A stretch of DNA of 64,000 nt from Sphingosinicella sp942492965 (GCA_942492965.1 OW818656.1:3968001-4032000), one strand, 5' to 3'; shown: positions 40,696-49,318, numbered from the stretch's first letter. Numbers and translations are program-made. Notes: generated from the letters alone by a model not told the origin.

Positions 40696-42156
40696 ATGTT
40701 CGAGCCGCGCGACATCCGCCCCGGTCATGCGAGCGCGCTCGATGCGCTTGCGGCAGCAGACCCCGCACTCGCGGGCGCGACGGTGTTCGAATGTTCGTCC
40801 ACCGGCGCGCTCCTCGAAGCCAACGCCGCCTACGCGGAGCTGGAACGTGCCGCGATGCTCGCGCCCGGTGAACTTGCTGCCCAGCTGGTCGCTGCGCTGG
40901 CGCCTGCAGGAGAATCGGTTTCCGCAAGCTTCACTCTTGAGCTTTTGGACAATCCACGTCATTTTCACGTTCGTTTCGTGCCCGTGTCGACACTGGCCCG
41001 CAACGAGTTGAAATTCGTGGGAATCATGCGGGAATCGTCCATCACGGTTGAGCAGCGCGAGCGCGATACCCTTGCCGGCTGGCAGGGCGATGAGCTCGTG
41101 CGCGTCAATTCGGACTGGTATTGGGAGACGGACAGCCGCGGCGCGCTGACCTCGATTTCACGCGCGCTGGAGCTTTTGGTCGGTCAGCCTGCGGGCGCGC
41201 TTCTCGGTCGGCCGCTCACCGCCATCGGCACGCTTCTGCGCGGCGAGAACGGCGAAGTGCCCTATGAATCCGCGCAGGCGCGCGGTTCCAGCTTCCGCGA
41301 TCAGCTGATGTCCGTCACCACGCAGGGTGGCGCCACGCGGCTTTACCGTCTGGCGGGAGTCGCCGTGCCCACGAAGGACGGCGGCTGCAGCTATCGCGGC
41401 GTTGCGGCGGTGGTGCCGGACAGTGCACGGCTGATCGAGCGGATGCGCTCGGAGCTTGGCCGTACCGCCAAGGCCAATTTCCTCTCGTCGATGAGCCACG
41501 AGCTCCGCACGCCGCTCAATGCCATCATCGGTTTCGCCGAGGCGATGAACCACGAAGTCCATGGCCCCCTGAAGGCGCAGTACGTCGAATATGCGGGCGA
41601 TATAGCCAACGCGGGGCGTCATCTGCTCGGCCTCATTCAGGATCTGCTCGACATTTCCAGTCTCGATTCGGGGGAGATCGATCTCGAAACCGAGGATTTC
41701 GACCTTGCCAAGCTCGTCGAACAGGCGCGTGCTATGGTCCAGATGAAGGCGTCGGCGCGGAGCATCGACATCAAGGCCGTCGCGCTCGATGCGCCGATGC
41801 GGGCCCGGGGTGATCGCCGCCGCACGCTGCAGATTCTCGTCAACCTGCTCACCAATGCCGTCAAGTTCACGCCCGAAGGCGGTTTCGTCGGCGCCGAGCC
41901 GGCGACGACGCTGCCCGGCCATGTCGCCGTCACTGTCTGGGATTCCGGCCCCGGCATCGCGCCCGAAGACCAGGCCCGCGTGTTCGAAAAGTTCGAACAA
42001 CTGCCGAAGCCGCCCTATGTGGCGAGCGGCGAGGGCACGGGCCTTGGCCTCCACATCTCCCGGCGCCTCGCCGAGCTCATGGACGGCGGCCTCACGCTCG
42101 AAAGCCGCCAGGGCATGGGCGCGCGCTTCACGCTCACGCTGCCGGCGGCAGGCTGA
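40696..42156 (+). CDS. PAS-domain sensor histidine kinase
   Basis: A 486-residue soluble histidine kinase. Two PAS-like regions are seen, residues ~20-115 (poorly conserved) and ~135-245 (VNSDWYWETDSRGALTSISRALELLVGQ). The dimerisation domain carries FLSSMSHELRTPLNAIIGF with phospho-acceptor His268. The ATPase domain has the N-box LQILVNLLTNAVKFTPEGG, the G1-box VWDSGPGIAPED and the G2-box GTGLGLHISRRLAELMDGG. There is no transmembrane segment or receiver domain, so it senses a cytoplasmic cue and its response regulator is elsewhere. The PAS/kinase layout resembles the DivL/PleC-like kinase group of alphaproteobacteria. It is coupled to DUF2336 (five bases) and DUF4239 (12 bases) genes. Confidence 0.92.
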   Translation: MFEPRDIRPGHASALDALAAADPALAGATVFECSSTGALLEANAAYAELERAAMLAPGELAAQLVAALAPAGESVSASFTLELLDNPRHFHVRFVPVSTLARNELKFVGIMRESSITVEQRERDTLAGWQGDELVRVNSDWYWETDSRGALTSISRALELLVGQPAGALLGRPLTAIGTLLRGENGEVPYESAQARGSSFRDQLMSVTTQGGATRLYRLAGVAVPTKDGGCSYRGVAAVVPDSARLIERMRSELGRTAKANFLSSMSHELRTPLNAIIGFAEAMNHEVHGPLKAQYVEYAGDIANAGRHLLGLIQDLLDISSLDSGEIDLETEDFDLAKLVEQARAMVQMKASARSIDIKAVALDAPMRARGDRRRTLQILVNLLTNAVKFTPEGGFVGAEPATTLPGHVAVTVWDSGPGIAPEDQARVFEKFEQLPKPPYVASGEGTGLGLHISRRLAELMDGGLTLESRQGMGARFTLTLPAAG

Positions 42157-42168
42157 CGCGCCGCACGC

Positions 42169-42942
42169 ATGGGCCTCATCGACACGGCCTTCGTTTCGGC
42201 AAACCTCTGGCTCCTTGGTCTCGTTTTCTTCGCCGCCATGTCCGCGCTCGCATGGCTCGGCGTCTCGCTTCGCCAGCGCGCCCGGGGCGACCGCGATGGG
42301 GAAGGGGACCGCGAGGGCTATCTGCTTTCCGCCGCACTCGCGCTGCTCGGGTTGCTGATCGCGTTCACCTTCTCGCTGGCGCTCAATCGCTATGATACGC
42401 GCCGTGCGATGGTGGTGACCGAAGCCAACGCCATCGGCACGGCATGGCTCCGTGCCGGGCTTGCGGGCCCCGAGACCGGCCCTGCTCTGCAAGCCGCCGT
42501 TGCGCGCTATACGGATGTGCGGCTGAAACTGCCGAACGGGAACGGTCACGCGGCAACCGTCGAAGCGGAAACGGAGAGGACGCAGGCCGCGCTCTGGGCG
42601 GACATGCGCAACGCCATCCGCGATACGCCGCCGCCCATTGCAAGCACGATCATCACCGCCACAAACGAGATGTTCGACGCCGCAAGCGCCCGCAAGGCGG
42701 AGCGCGCGGCGCGGATTCCAGGCCGCGTGGTCGAGGTGCTGATCCTCTATGCGCTGATGTCCGCAGGGATCGTCGGCTATGTGCTCGGCGGCTCCGGGCG
42801 CCGACACCGCGTCGTCACCACGATACTGTTCGCACTCCTCACGCTCGCGCTGCTGCTGATCCTCGATCTCGACAGGCCGTGGAGCGGCGGCATCACCGTC
42901 TCCCAGCAACCGATGCTCGACGCCCGCGCCGCGATGCGCTGA
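42169..42942 (+). CDS. DUF4239 (bestrophin-like) membrane protein
   Basis: A 257-residue protein with four transmembrane helices: two near the N-terminus (~12-34 and ~50-70) and two near the C-terminus (~188-207 and ~217-236). A hydrophilic helical stretch carrying AMVVTEANAIGTAWLRAGLAGPE separates the pairs. That segment is the signature of DUF4239, also called bestrophin-like domain proteins. Members are proposed channels but untested. It is 12 bases downstream of the histidine kinase, an unusual association, and its transcript ends at a strong hairpin. Confidence 0.83.
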   Translation: MGLIDTAFVSANLWLLGLVFFAAMSALAWLGVSLRQRARGDRDGEGDREGYLLSAALALLGLLIAFTFSLALNRYDTRRAMVVTEANAIGTAWLRAGLAGPETGPALQAAVARYTDVRLKLPNGNGHAATVEAETERTQAALWADMRNAIRDTPPPIASTIITATNEMFDAASARKAERAARIPGRVVEVLILYALMSAGIVGYVLGGSGRRHRVVTTILFALLTLALLLILDLDRPWSGGITVSQQPMLDARAAMR

Positions 42943-42954
42943 GCGCGCAAACGA

Positions 42955-42980
42955 AAACGGGCGCCCGAAGGCGCCCGTTT
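42955..42980. terminator. bidirectional intrinsic terminator
   Basis: A perfect 11-bp stem, AAACGGGCGCC pairing with GGCGCCCGTTT around a CGAA tetraloop. A-run and T-run flank it on opposite sides, so it can stop both the DUF4239 transcript and the convergent gltX-gltA transcript. Confidence 0.85.
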
Positions 42981-43002
42981 GTTTCCCGGTAGAATCAACC
43001 GC

Positions 43003-44289
43003 TCAGCGGTTCGTGATCTCCACGTAGTCGCGTGCCGTCGCGCCCGTGTAGAGCTGGCGCGGGCGGCCGATCTTCTGCGCCGGGTCTTCGATCATCTCGT
43101 TCCACTGCGCGACCCAGCCGACGGTGCGGGCGAGCGCGAAGAGCACGGTGAACATCGAGGTCGGGAAGCCGATCGCCGAGAGGATGACGCCCGAGTAGAA
43201 GTCGACGTTCGGGTACAGCTTCTTCTCGATGAAATATTCGTCGTTGAGCGCGAGGTGCTCCAGCTCGCGCGCCACGTCGAACACCGGATCGGTGACGCCG
43301 AGCTTGGCGAGGACTTCGTTCGCCGTCTTCTGCATCACCTTCGCGCGCGGGTCGTAGTTCTTGTAGACGCGGTGACCGAAGCCCATCAGGCGGAACGGGT
43401 CGTCCTTGTCCTTGGCGCGCTTGATGTATTCCGGAATCTTGTCGGGCGTGCCGATCTCGCGCAGCATTTCGAGCGCCGCCTCGTTGGCGCCGCCATGCGC
43501 CGGGCCCCACAGGCAGGCGATGCCCGCTGCGATGCACGCGAACGGGTTCGCGCCCGACGAACCGGCAAGGCGCACGGTCGAGGTCGAGGCGTTCTGCTCG
43601 TGGTCGGCATGGAGGATGAAGATCTTGTCCATCGCCTTCTCGATCACGGGATCGACCTCATAGGTTTCCGCCGGCACGCCGAAGGTCATGCGCAGGAAGT
43701 TGCCCGTGTAGGAGAGGCTGTTGTCCGGGTAGAGGAACGGCTGGCCGACCGAATATTTGTACGCCATCGCCGCGATCGTCGGCATCTTGGCGATCAGGCG
43801 GTGGCTGGCGATCCGGCGCTGGACGGGATCGTTGATGTCGGTCGAGTCGTGATAGAACGCCGAAAGCGCGCCGACGACACCGCACATGATCGCCATGGGG
43901 TGCGCGTCGCGCCGGAAGCCGCGATAGAACATCGCGAGCTGTTCGTGGATCATCGTGTGCCGCGTGATCGTGCGCACGAACTCGTCGTACTCGTTCGGGT
44001 TCGGCAGCTCGCCCCGCATCAGCAGGTACGCAACCTCCATGAAGCTCGATTTCTCGGCGAGCTGGTCGATCGGGTAGCCGCGGTGCAGCAGCACGCCCTG
44101 GTCGCCGTCGATGTAGGTGATCTTCGATTCGCACGAGGCCGTGGACGTGAAGCCGGGATCGTAAGTGAACGCGCCGGTGTTGGCGTAGAGCTTGCGGATG
44201 TCGACGACATCCGGCCCGACCGAGCCCGAAAACACCGGGTAGTCGCTGGCTTTGCCGCCCAGATCCAGCTTCGCAGTCGTGTTGCTCAT
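43003..44289 (-). CDS. gltA: citrate synthase
   Basis: A 428-residue type II citrate synthase, joining acetyl-CoA and oxaloacetate in the TCA cycle. The active-site histidines are in ILHADHEQNASTSTVRL and GPAHGGANEAAL, and the catalytic Asp in the conserved FGHRVYKNYDPRAKVM region and beyond. The N-terminal beta-domain (TYDPGFTSTASCESKITYIDGDQGVLLHRGYPI) is that of the NADH-sensitive hexameric type. ATG at 44289 is preferred to upstream in-frame codons, because it gives the usual length and GGAAGGG precedes it. It follows gltX by 32 bases on the minus strand and probably shares its promoter. Confidence 0.96.
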   Translation of the reverse strand: MSNTTAKLDLGGKASDYPVFSGSVGPDVVDIRKLYANTGAFTYDPGFTSTASCESKITYIDGDQGVLLHRGYPIDQLAEKSSFMEVAYLLMRGELPNPNEYDEFVRTITRHTMIHEQLAMFYRGFRRDAHPMAIMCGVVGALSAFYHDSTDINDPVQRRIASHRLIAKMPTIAAMAYKYSVGQPFLYPDNSLSYTGNFLRMTFGVPAETYEVDPVIEKAMDKIFILHADHEQNASTSTVRLAGSSGANPFACIAAGIACLWGPAHGGANEAALEMLREIGTPDKIPEYIKRAKDKDDPFRLMGFGHRVYKNYDPRAKVMQKTANEVLAKLGVTDPVFDVARELEHLALNDEYFIEKKLYPNVDFYSGVILSAIGFPTSMFTVLFALARTVGWVAQWNEMIEDPAQKIGRPRQLYTGATARDYVEITNR

Positions 44290-44321
44290 GGCTCGCTCAC
44301 CCTTCCGTTTTCGTTGGCGGT

Positions 44322-45749
44322 CTAGGCCGTCTTCCCAACCTGATCGTCTATCCTGCCGAGGCTTTCCTCGCGTCCCATCACTTCGAGAACCTCGAATATA
44401 CCCGGCGACGTTGTTGTTCCCGTTAACGCCGCGCGCAGGGGCTGTGCCAGCTTGCCGAGCCCGATATCCTCGCGCACGGCATAATCCCGCACGGCTGCCT
44501 CGATGGCCGCGGTCGTCCATTCGCCGACCCCGGCGATAACCTCCCGCAGTGCAGCAAGGCGCCCTCTGCCGGCGCTGTCTAGCAACCCTTCGGCCTTTTC
44601 GTCGAGTGTTATTGGGCGCTGCCGAAACAGAAATGCGCTGGAGGCCGCCAACTCGTTCAAATCTTTCGCTCTTGGCTTCAGATGCGGCATTGTGCGGAGC
44701 AGCAAGTCCGTCTCGTCCGGCGTCAGATCGCGCGCCAGCGTGGCGGCGATCCGGCGTTCGGTGAGCTGCACCAGCCGGGCATCGTCGGCGATGCGCAAAT
44801 AGTGCCCGTTGACGTTCTCGAGCTTCTTGAAGTCGAGTCGCGCCGGGTTGCGGCCGATACCCTCGAGCGTGAAGACGGCCGCAGCCTCATCCCGCGTGAA
44901 AAACTCCTGATCGCCGTGCCCCCAGCCCAGCCGCAGCAGATAGTTCTCCAGTGCCTCGGGCAGGAACCCCATGTCGCGGTACGCATCGACCCCGAGCGCG
45001 CCGTGCCGCTTGGAAAGCTTGGCACCGTCCGCGCCGTGGATCAGCGGCACGTGCGCGTAGGCGGGCTCCGCCCAGCCGAGCGCACGGATCAGCGCGAGCT
45101 GCCGGAACGCGTTGTTCAGATGGTCGTCGCCGCGAATGACGTGCGTGATGCCCATGTCGTGATCGTCGACCACCACGGCGAGCATGTAGGTCGGCGTCCC
45201 GTCCGATCGCAGCAGCACGAAATCGTCGAGCTCGGCGTTCTTCACCGTCACCGCGCCCTGCACGGCGTCGTGAATCGTCACTTCGCCCTCCTGCGGCGCC
45301 TTCAGCCGGATCACGTAGGGCGCGCCCTCGGGCGCCTCGGAAGGATCGCGGTCCCGCCAGCGCCCATCGTAGCGGAGAGGCCGCTTCTCGGCGCGCGCGG
45401 TCTCGCGCATCTGCTCCAGCTCTTCGGGCGTCGCGAAGCACTTGTAGGCGCCGCCTGTCTCCAGCAGCCCGCGCGCAACCTCGGCGTGCCGCGCCTCGCG
45501 TTCGGACTGGTAGACGATCTCCCCGTCCCAATCGAGGTTCAGCCACGAAAGCCCGTCGATGATCGCGTCGATCGCTTCCTTGGTGGAGCGCGCCTTGTCG
45601 GTATCTTCGATGCGCAGCTTGAACGTCCCGCCCGTCGCCTTCGCGTACAGCAGGTTGAACAGCGCGGTGCGCGCGCCGCCGATGTGGAGAAAGCCGGTCG
45701 GGCTCGGTGCGAAGCGGGTGACGACCGGGGCTTTGGCGCTTGCGCCCAT
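44322..45749 (-). CDS. gltX: glutamyl-tRNA synthetase
   Basis: A 475-residue class I aminoacyl-tRNA synthetase charging tRNA-Glu and possibly tRNA-Gln. The HIGH motif is FAPSPTGFLHIGGARTAL, the KMSKS motif is DGAKLSKRHGALGV, and LRIEDTDKARST and the anticodon-binding helical region are present. ATG at 45749 begins MGASAKAPVVTRFAPSPTG and has AGGA six bases ahead. The N-terminal coding sequence of the divergent comEC gene starts two bases within it, so promoters for each must lie in the other gene. No tRNA-Gln amidotransferase gene is nearby. Confidence 0.96.
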   Translation of the reverse strand: MGASAKAPVVTRFAPSPTGFLHIGGARTALFNLLYAKATGGTFKLRIEDTDKARSTKEAIDAIIDGLSWLNLDWDGEIVYQSEREARHAEVARGLLETGGAYKCFATPEELEQMRETARAEKRPLRYDGRWRDRDPSEAPEGAPYVIRLKAPQEGEVTIHDAVQGAVTVKNAELDDFVLLRSDGTPTYMLAVVVDDHDMGITHVIRGDDHLNNAFRQLALIRALGWAEPAYAHVPLIHGADGAKLSKRHGALGVDAYRDMGFLPEALENYLLRLGWGHGDQEFFTRDEAAAVFTLEGIGRNPARLDFKKLENVNGHYLRIADDARLVQLTERRIAATLARDLTPDETDLLLRTMPHLKPRAKDLNELAASSAFLFRQRPITLDEKAEGLLDSAGRGRLAALREVIAGVGEWTTAAIEAAVRDYAVREDIGLGKLAQPLRAALTGTTTSPGIFEVLEVMGREESLGRIDDQVGKTA

Positions 45750-47958
45750 GAATATCCTGTCCGAAACTGAAGAAAGTCGCGGGGGCTCTAACATAACGCT
45801 GCCAGCCGTTCAAACCGGGCCGATCGAGGCCGGAGCGTCGCCGCGTGCGCGTCTGTTCCGCGTGCACGAAGCCGTCGAAATCTGGCTCGCCGAGGAGCGG
45901 CACCAGCTCGTGCTGTTCGCGCCCGTCGCGCTTGGGCTCGGCATCGCGGTGTGGTTCGCGCTGCCGACCGCGCGCGACTGGCAAGCGGCGATGCTGCTCG
46001 GCGGCGCGCTTGCCGTGTTCGGCCTGCTGGCAAATGGCCTTCCGCGTATCGCCATCGCCGCCTTCGGCCTGCTCTTCGCGCTTGGCGTCGGCACCGCGTG
46101 GCTGCGCGCGGAGCATGTCCGTGCGCCGGTCATCGAACGCTCCTGGCGCGCGCTCATGATCGAGGGCACGGTCGATGCGGTCGAGCCGCGCCCGGCGGAG
46201 GGGCGCACGCGCCTGCGCCTCACAGGCATGTCGGGCCTGCCGCCCGGCCTCACCGCGCGCGTCGGCATTCGGGGCGACGCGCCTGCGGGCGTCGTCCCCG
46301 GCGCGCGCGTCGCCCTGCGCGCATCGCTCTCGCCGCCGCCCGGGCCGAACATTCCCGGCGGCTATCATTTCGCGCGCCGCGCGTGGTTCGACGGCATCGG
46401 CGCCGTCGGTTACGCGCTTTCAGGCGTCACAGTCGTCACGCCCGCGCCGCCGCAACCCGGCCTCGTCCGCCGCTTCGAAGCCTTCCGCAGCGCGCTGACG
46501 AAGCGCCTGCAGGATGGCGTCGGCGGCAGGGAAGGCGGCCTCGCCGCCGCGCTTGTCACCGGCGATCGCGGCGGCATCCCCGATGACGTCACCGAAGCGA
46601 TGCGCGACAGCGGCCTCGCGCACCTCATCTCGATCTCGGGGCTGCATATCGCCGTCGTGGTCGGCGGCGTGCTGTGGGGCGTGCGCCGCCTGCTCGCGCA
46701 GAGCGAGCGCCTTGCGCTCGATACGAACATCAAGCTGATCGCCGCGCTTGCCGCCGCCGCGGCGGGCATCGGCTACACGCTGATCGCGGGCGCCGAGGTG
46801 CCGACGGTGCGCTCGTGCATCGCCGTGCTCATCGTGCTCGTCGGCCTCGCGCTCGGGCGAGAGGCGATCTCGCTGCGCCTTGTCGCGGCGGGAGCCTTCT
46901 TCATCCTGCTCGTCCGCCCCGATTTCCTGCTCGGGCCAAGCTTCCAGCTCAGCTTCGCCGCCGTCACCGCGATCGTCGCGCTCTACGAATCGCCGCTCGG
47001 ACGCACCTTCAATGCCGGAAAGGAGGCCGGGCGCGCGCTGCGCCTGTGGCACGGCGTCCTTGCGCTCCTCGCCACCGGCATCGCTGCCGAAATCGCGCTC
47101 GCGCCGATCGCCTTTTTCCACTTCAACCAGATGGGTCTCTACGGGATCGCCGCGAACCTCGCCGCGATCCCGCTCACCAGTTTCGTGATCCTGCCGCTGC
47201 TCGGCCTGTCGGTGTTCCTCGGCGCGGTCGGGCTCGCCGCGCCGGTCGACTGGCTGCTCGGCCATGCGCTCGATCTGCTCATTCGCGTTGCCGAGATCGC
47301 GGCGGGAATGCCCGGCGCCGTCTCCCGGCTCCCCGCCGCGCCGGACTGGGCCTTCGCCGTGCTGATCCTCGGCGGCGTCTGGTTCTGTCTCTGGCAGACG
47401 CGACGCCGCTGGCTGGCGCTGGTTCCCATTGCGATTGGCGCCGTGGGCATGGCGACCGCGCAGCCGCCCGATCTCATTGTCGACGGGGACGGCAAGCACC
47501 TCGCCGTGGTGCGGGACGGAAAGGTCGCGCTCCTGCGCTTGCGCGCAGGGGACTACGTGCGCTCGATGTGGGCGGACGCGGCAGGGGAGGCGATCAGCGG
47601 CAATCTCGAAGCCCTGCCGGACGCGCGCTGCACGCCCGACGCCTGCACCGCGCGCATCATGGCGAGCGGCCGCGCGTGGACGCTACTCGCGACACGCTCG
47701 GGCCTTCTCATCGACCGCGCCGCGTTCGAACCCGCCTGCGCCGCCGCAGACATCGTCGTCAGCGACCGCCGCCTGCCATACTGGTGCGCGCCGCGCTGGC
47801 TGAAGCTCGACCGCACCGCGCTCGCGCAAACCGGCGCGCTGTCGATCTGGCTGGACGGGCCGCGCATCCGCTCGGTCGCGCGTGAGGACGGGGTACATCC
47901 CTGGGCACGGCAAAAGCCCGCCCCGGAAGGCAGGAGCATGTTGCACCGCGTGCCATGA
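45748..47958 (+). CDS. ComEC/Rec2-family DNA uptake channel homologue, without lactamase domain
   Basis: About 736 residues. The N-terminal DUF4131 region (~45-215) includes two helices and an OB-like fold (VPGARVALRASLSPPPGPNIPGGYHFARRAWFDGI). The Competence domain (~240-510) carries DSGLAHLISISGLHIAVVVGGVLWG and LLVRPDFLLGPSFQLSFAAVTAIV, the strongest family motifs, with about ten helices. ComEC transports single-stranded DNA into the cytoplasm during transformation. The C-terminal part (~560-736) does not show the H-x-H-x-D-H pattern of the metallo-beta-lactamase domain found in many members. The start is uncertain: the ATG at 45748 overlaps the gltX start and has no clear ribosome-binding site. 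Confidence 0.85.
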   Translation: MNILSETEESRGGSNITLPAVQTGPIEAGASPRARLFRVHEAVEIWLAEERHQLVLFAPVALGLGIAVWFALPTARDWQAAMLLGGALAVFGLLANGLPRIAIAAFGLLFALGVGTAWLRAEHVRAPVIERSWRALMIEGTVDAVEPRPAEGRTRLRLTGMSGLPPGLTARVGIRGDAPAGVVPGARVALRASLSPPPGPNIPGGYHFARRAWFDGIGAVGYALSGVTVVTPAPPQPGLVRRFEAFRSALTKRLQDGVGGREGGLAAALVTGDRGGIPDDVTEAMRDSGLAHLISISGLHIAVVVGGVLWGVRRLLAQSERLALDTNIKLIAALAAAAAGIGYTLIAGAEVPTVRSCIAVLIVLVGLALGREAISLRLVAAGAFFILLVRPDFLLGPSFQLSFAAVTAIVALYESPLGRTFNAGKEAGRALRLWHGVLALLATGIAAEIALAPIAFFHFNQMGLYGIAANLAAIPLTSFVILPLLGLSVFLGAVGLAAPVDWLLGHALDLLIRVAEIAAGMPGAVSRLPAAPDWAFAVLILGGVWFCLWQTRRRWLALVPIAIGAVGMATAQPPDLIVDGDGKHLAVVRDGKVALLRLRAGDYVRSMWADAAGEAISGNLEALPDARCTPDACTARIMASGRAWTLLATRSGLLIDRAAFEPACAAADIVVSDRRLPYWCAPRWLKLDRTALAQTGALSIWLDGPRIRSVAREDGVHPWARQKPAPEGRSMLHRVP

Positions 47959-47962
47959 TAGG

Positions 47963-47979
47963 ATACCCCCCTATGGTAT
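47963..47979. promoter_or_regulatory. CsoR/RcnR-type operator overlapping dmeR start
   Basis: ATACCCCCCTATGGTAT: an inverted repeat ATACC/GGTAT enclosing a run of six C, the G/C-tract plus A-T flanks recognised by RcnR/CsoR-family repressors. It covers the first bases of the regulator's start codon at 47978, so bound repressor would block its own transcription and that of the downstream transporter. Confidence 0.7.
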
Positions 47980-48259
47980 GGCACATCTTCAGGAAACCGA
48001 ACGCAAGGACCGCCTTGTTGCCCGTGTCCGCCGCATTGCCGGGCAGGTCGCCGCGATCGAGCGTGCGATCACCGGCGAGGCGCCCTGCAGCGAAACGCTG
48101 CATCTCGCCGCCGCCGTGCGCGGCGCCGTCGCCGGGCTGATGGACGAACTCGTCGGGGATCACCTGCGCGCGCACGTCGCAGCGCCCGGGCTGAGCGATG
48201 CGGAGCGCGCGGCGGGCGCCGACGAACTCGCCACGGTGCTCAAGCGGCACATGCGCTGA
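47978..48259 (+). CDS. dmeR: RcnR/DmeR-type metal-responsive repressor
   Basis: A 93-residue all-helical repressor of the CsoR/RcnR (DUF156) family. The metal-site set is His3, Cys37, His62 and His66, the His-Cys-His-His pattern of the nickel/cobalt sensor RcnR, not the Cys-His-Cys of the copper sensor CsoR. The first helix VARVRRIAGQVAAIERAI carries the family signature for DNA binding. The start at 47978 is required to include His3, and a matching operator overlaps it. A DmeF-type cation transporter follows after 13 bases, as in rhizobial dmeRF. It should release the operator when cobalt or nickel is in excess. Confidence 0.88.
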   Translation: MAHLQETERKDRLVARVRRIAGQVAAIERAITGEAPCSETLHLAAAVRGAVAGLMDELVGDHLRAHVAAPGLSDAERAAGADELATVLKRHMR

Positions 48260-48272
48260 AGTGGAGGCGAGA

Positions 48273-49205
48273 TTGAGCGGTATTCCCGGCATCGCCCAAG
48301 GTGCCCATTCCCACGATTTCCTTGGCAAGAACCACGATGCGAACGCGCGGCGAACGCTCTGGGTGGTGCTGCTGACGGCGTTGATGATGGTCGCGGAGAT
48401 CATCGCCGGCTACACGACAGGCTCGATGGCGCTGCTTGCGGACGGCTTTCACATGGCGACGCACGCAGGCGCGCTCGGCATCGCTGCGATCGCCTATGCC
48501 TATGCACGCCGCAATGTCGATAGTCCGCGTTATTCGTTCGGCACCGGCAAGGTCGGCGACCTCGCGGGTTTTGCCTCCGCGCTCGTGCTCGGCGTCATCG
48601 CGCTGGGCATCGCGTTCGAATCCGCGCTCCGGCTCGCCCGCCCGGTCGATGTCGCGTTCGGCGAAGCGACGATCGTTGCCGTGGTCGGACTTGCCGTCAA
48701 TCTCGTCAGCGCCGCGCTTTTGTCAGGCGGCCATCATCACGGACACAGCCACGGCCACGATCACCATCATGATCATCATGGCCCCGACGATCACGGCCAT
48801 CATCACAGCGACAATAATCTCCGCGCCGCCTACCTGCATGTTCTCGCCGATGCGCTCACATCTGTTCTCGCCATCGCCGCGCTGCTCGCCGGACGATATG
48901 GCGGCTGGGTCTGGCTTGATCCGGTCATGGGCATTGTCGGCGCCGTCGTGATCGCGCGCTGGTCGTGGACACTGATGCGCGACACGTCAGCCGTGCTGCT
49001 CGATGCCGCCGATCCGCACCTCGTCGCGGAAATCCGGGAATGTGTGGAAACGGGCGACGCCAGCATCCGCGATCTTCACGTCTGGCAGGTCGGCCCCGGC
49101 GTCCACGCGGCGATCGTTTCCGTAGCCGGCATCCCGCCGGAAACCGCCCGCGAACGCCTGCGCCCCGTACACGAACTCGCGCACCTCACCGTCGAGGCGC
49201 GGTAA
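48273..49205 (+). CDS. dmeF: cation diffusion facilitator, DmeF type (cobalt/nickel efflux)
   Basis: About 310 residues, six transmembrane helices with a long cytoplasmic His-rich loop between helices 4 and 5 (GHHHGHSHGHDHHHDHH) and a soluble C-terminal domain ending EARRLRP-like (ETARERLRPVHELAHLTVEAR). The helix 2 metal site reads HMATH (His60-x3-His64) where zinc CDFs have His or Asp and Asp; helix 5 has HVLADALTS (H-x3-D). Together with the RcnR-like regulator just upstream, this supports Co2+/Ni2+ export. TTG at 48273 is preferred because GGAGG lies a few bases before it; a GTG at 48261 is the alternative. The transcript runs into an 80-base palindrome. Confidence 0.85.
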   Translation: MSGIPGIAQGAHSHDFLGKNHDANARRTLWVVLLTALMMVAEIIAGYTTGSMALLADGFHMATHAGALGIAAIAYAYARRNVDSPRYSFGTGKVGDLAGFASALVLGVIALGIAFESALRLARPVDVAFGEATIVAVVGLAVNLVSAALLSGGHHHGHSHGHDHHHDHHGPDDHGHHHSDNNLRAAYLHVLADALTSVLAIAALLAGRYGGWVWLDPVMGIVGAVVIARWSWTLMRDTSAVLLDAADPHLVAEIRECVETGDASIRDLHVWQVGPGVHAAIVSVAGIPPETARERLRPVHELAHLTVEAR

Positions 49206-49213
49206 TTAGTGCC

Positions 49214-49294
49214 GAAAATGGTGGATTTCCGTGAGCCGGAGCGGAGCGTACGAAAGGTACGTGAGCACCGGAAGCGCGGAAAGTCGCCATTTTC
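49214..49294. repeat. 80-base palindromic intergenic element
   Basis: A nested inverted repeat in the gap between convergent dmeF and lexA: GAAAATGG (49214-49221) with CCATTTTC (49287-49294), TTTCCG with CGGAAA, CCGG with CCGG and a hairpin tip CGTAC-GAAAG-GTACG at 49247-49261. It has unpaired bulges but overall folds end to end. It may be a bidirectional terminator or a member of a dispersed REP-like family. No other copy is visible in this window. Confidence 0.6.
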
Positions 49295-49318
49295 AGGCCG
49301 TCAGAGCTGAATTAAGCC

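Noticed and set aside
48261..48272. GTG at 48261 as dmeF start
   Set aside because: It lies upstream of the GGAGG ribosome-binding site, which fits the TTG at 48273 better; kept only as an alternative.
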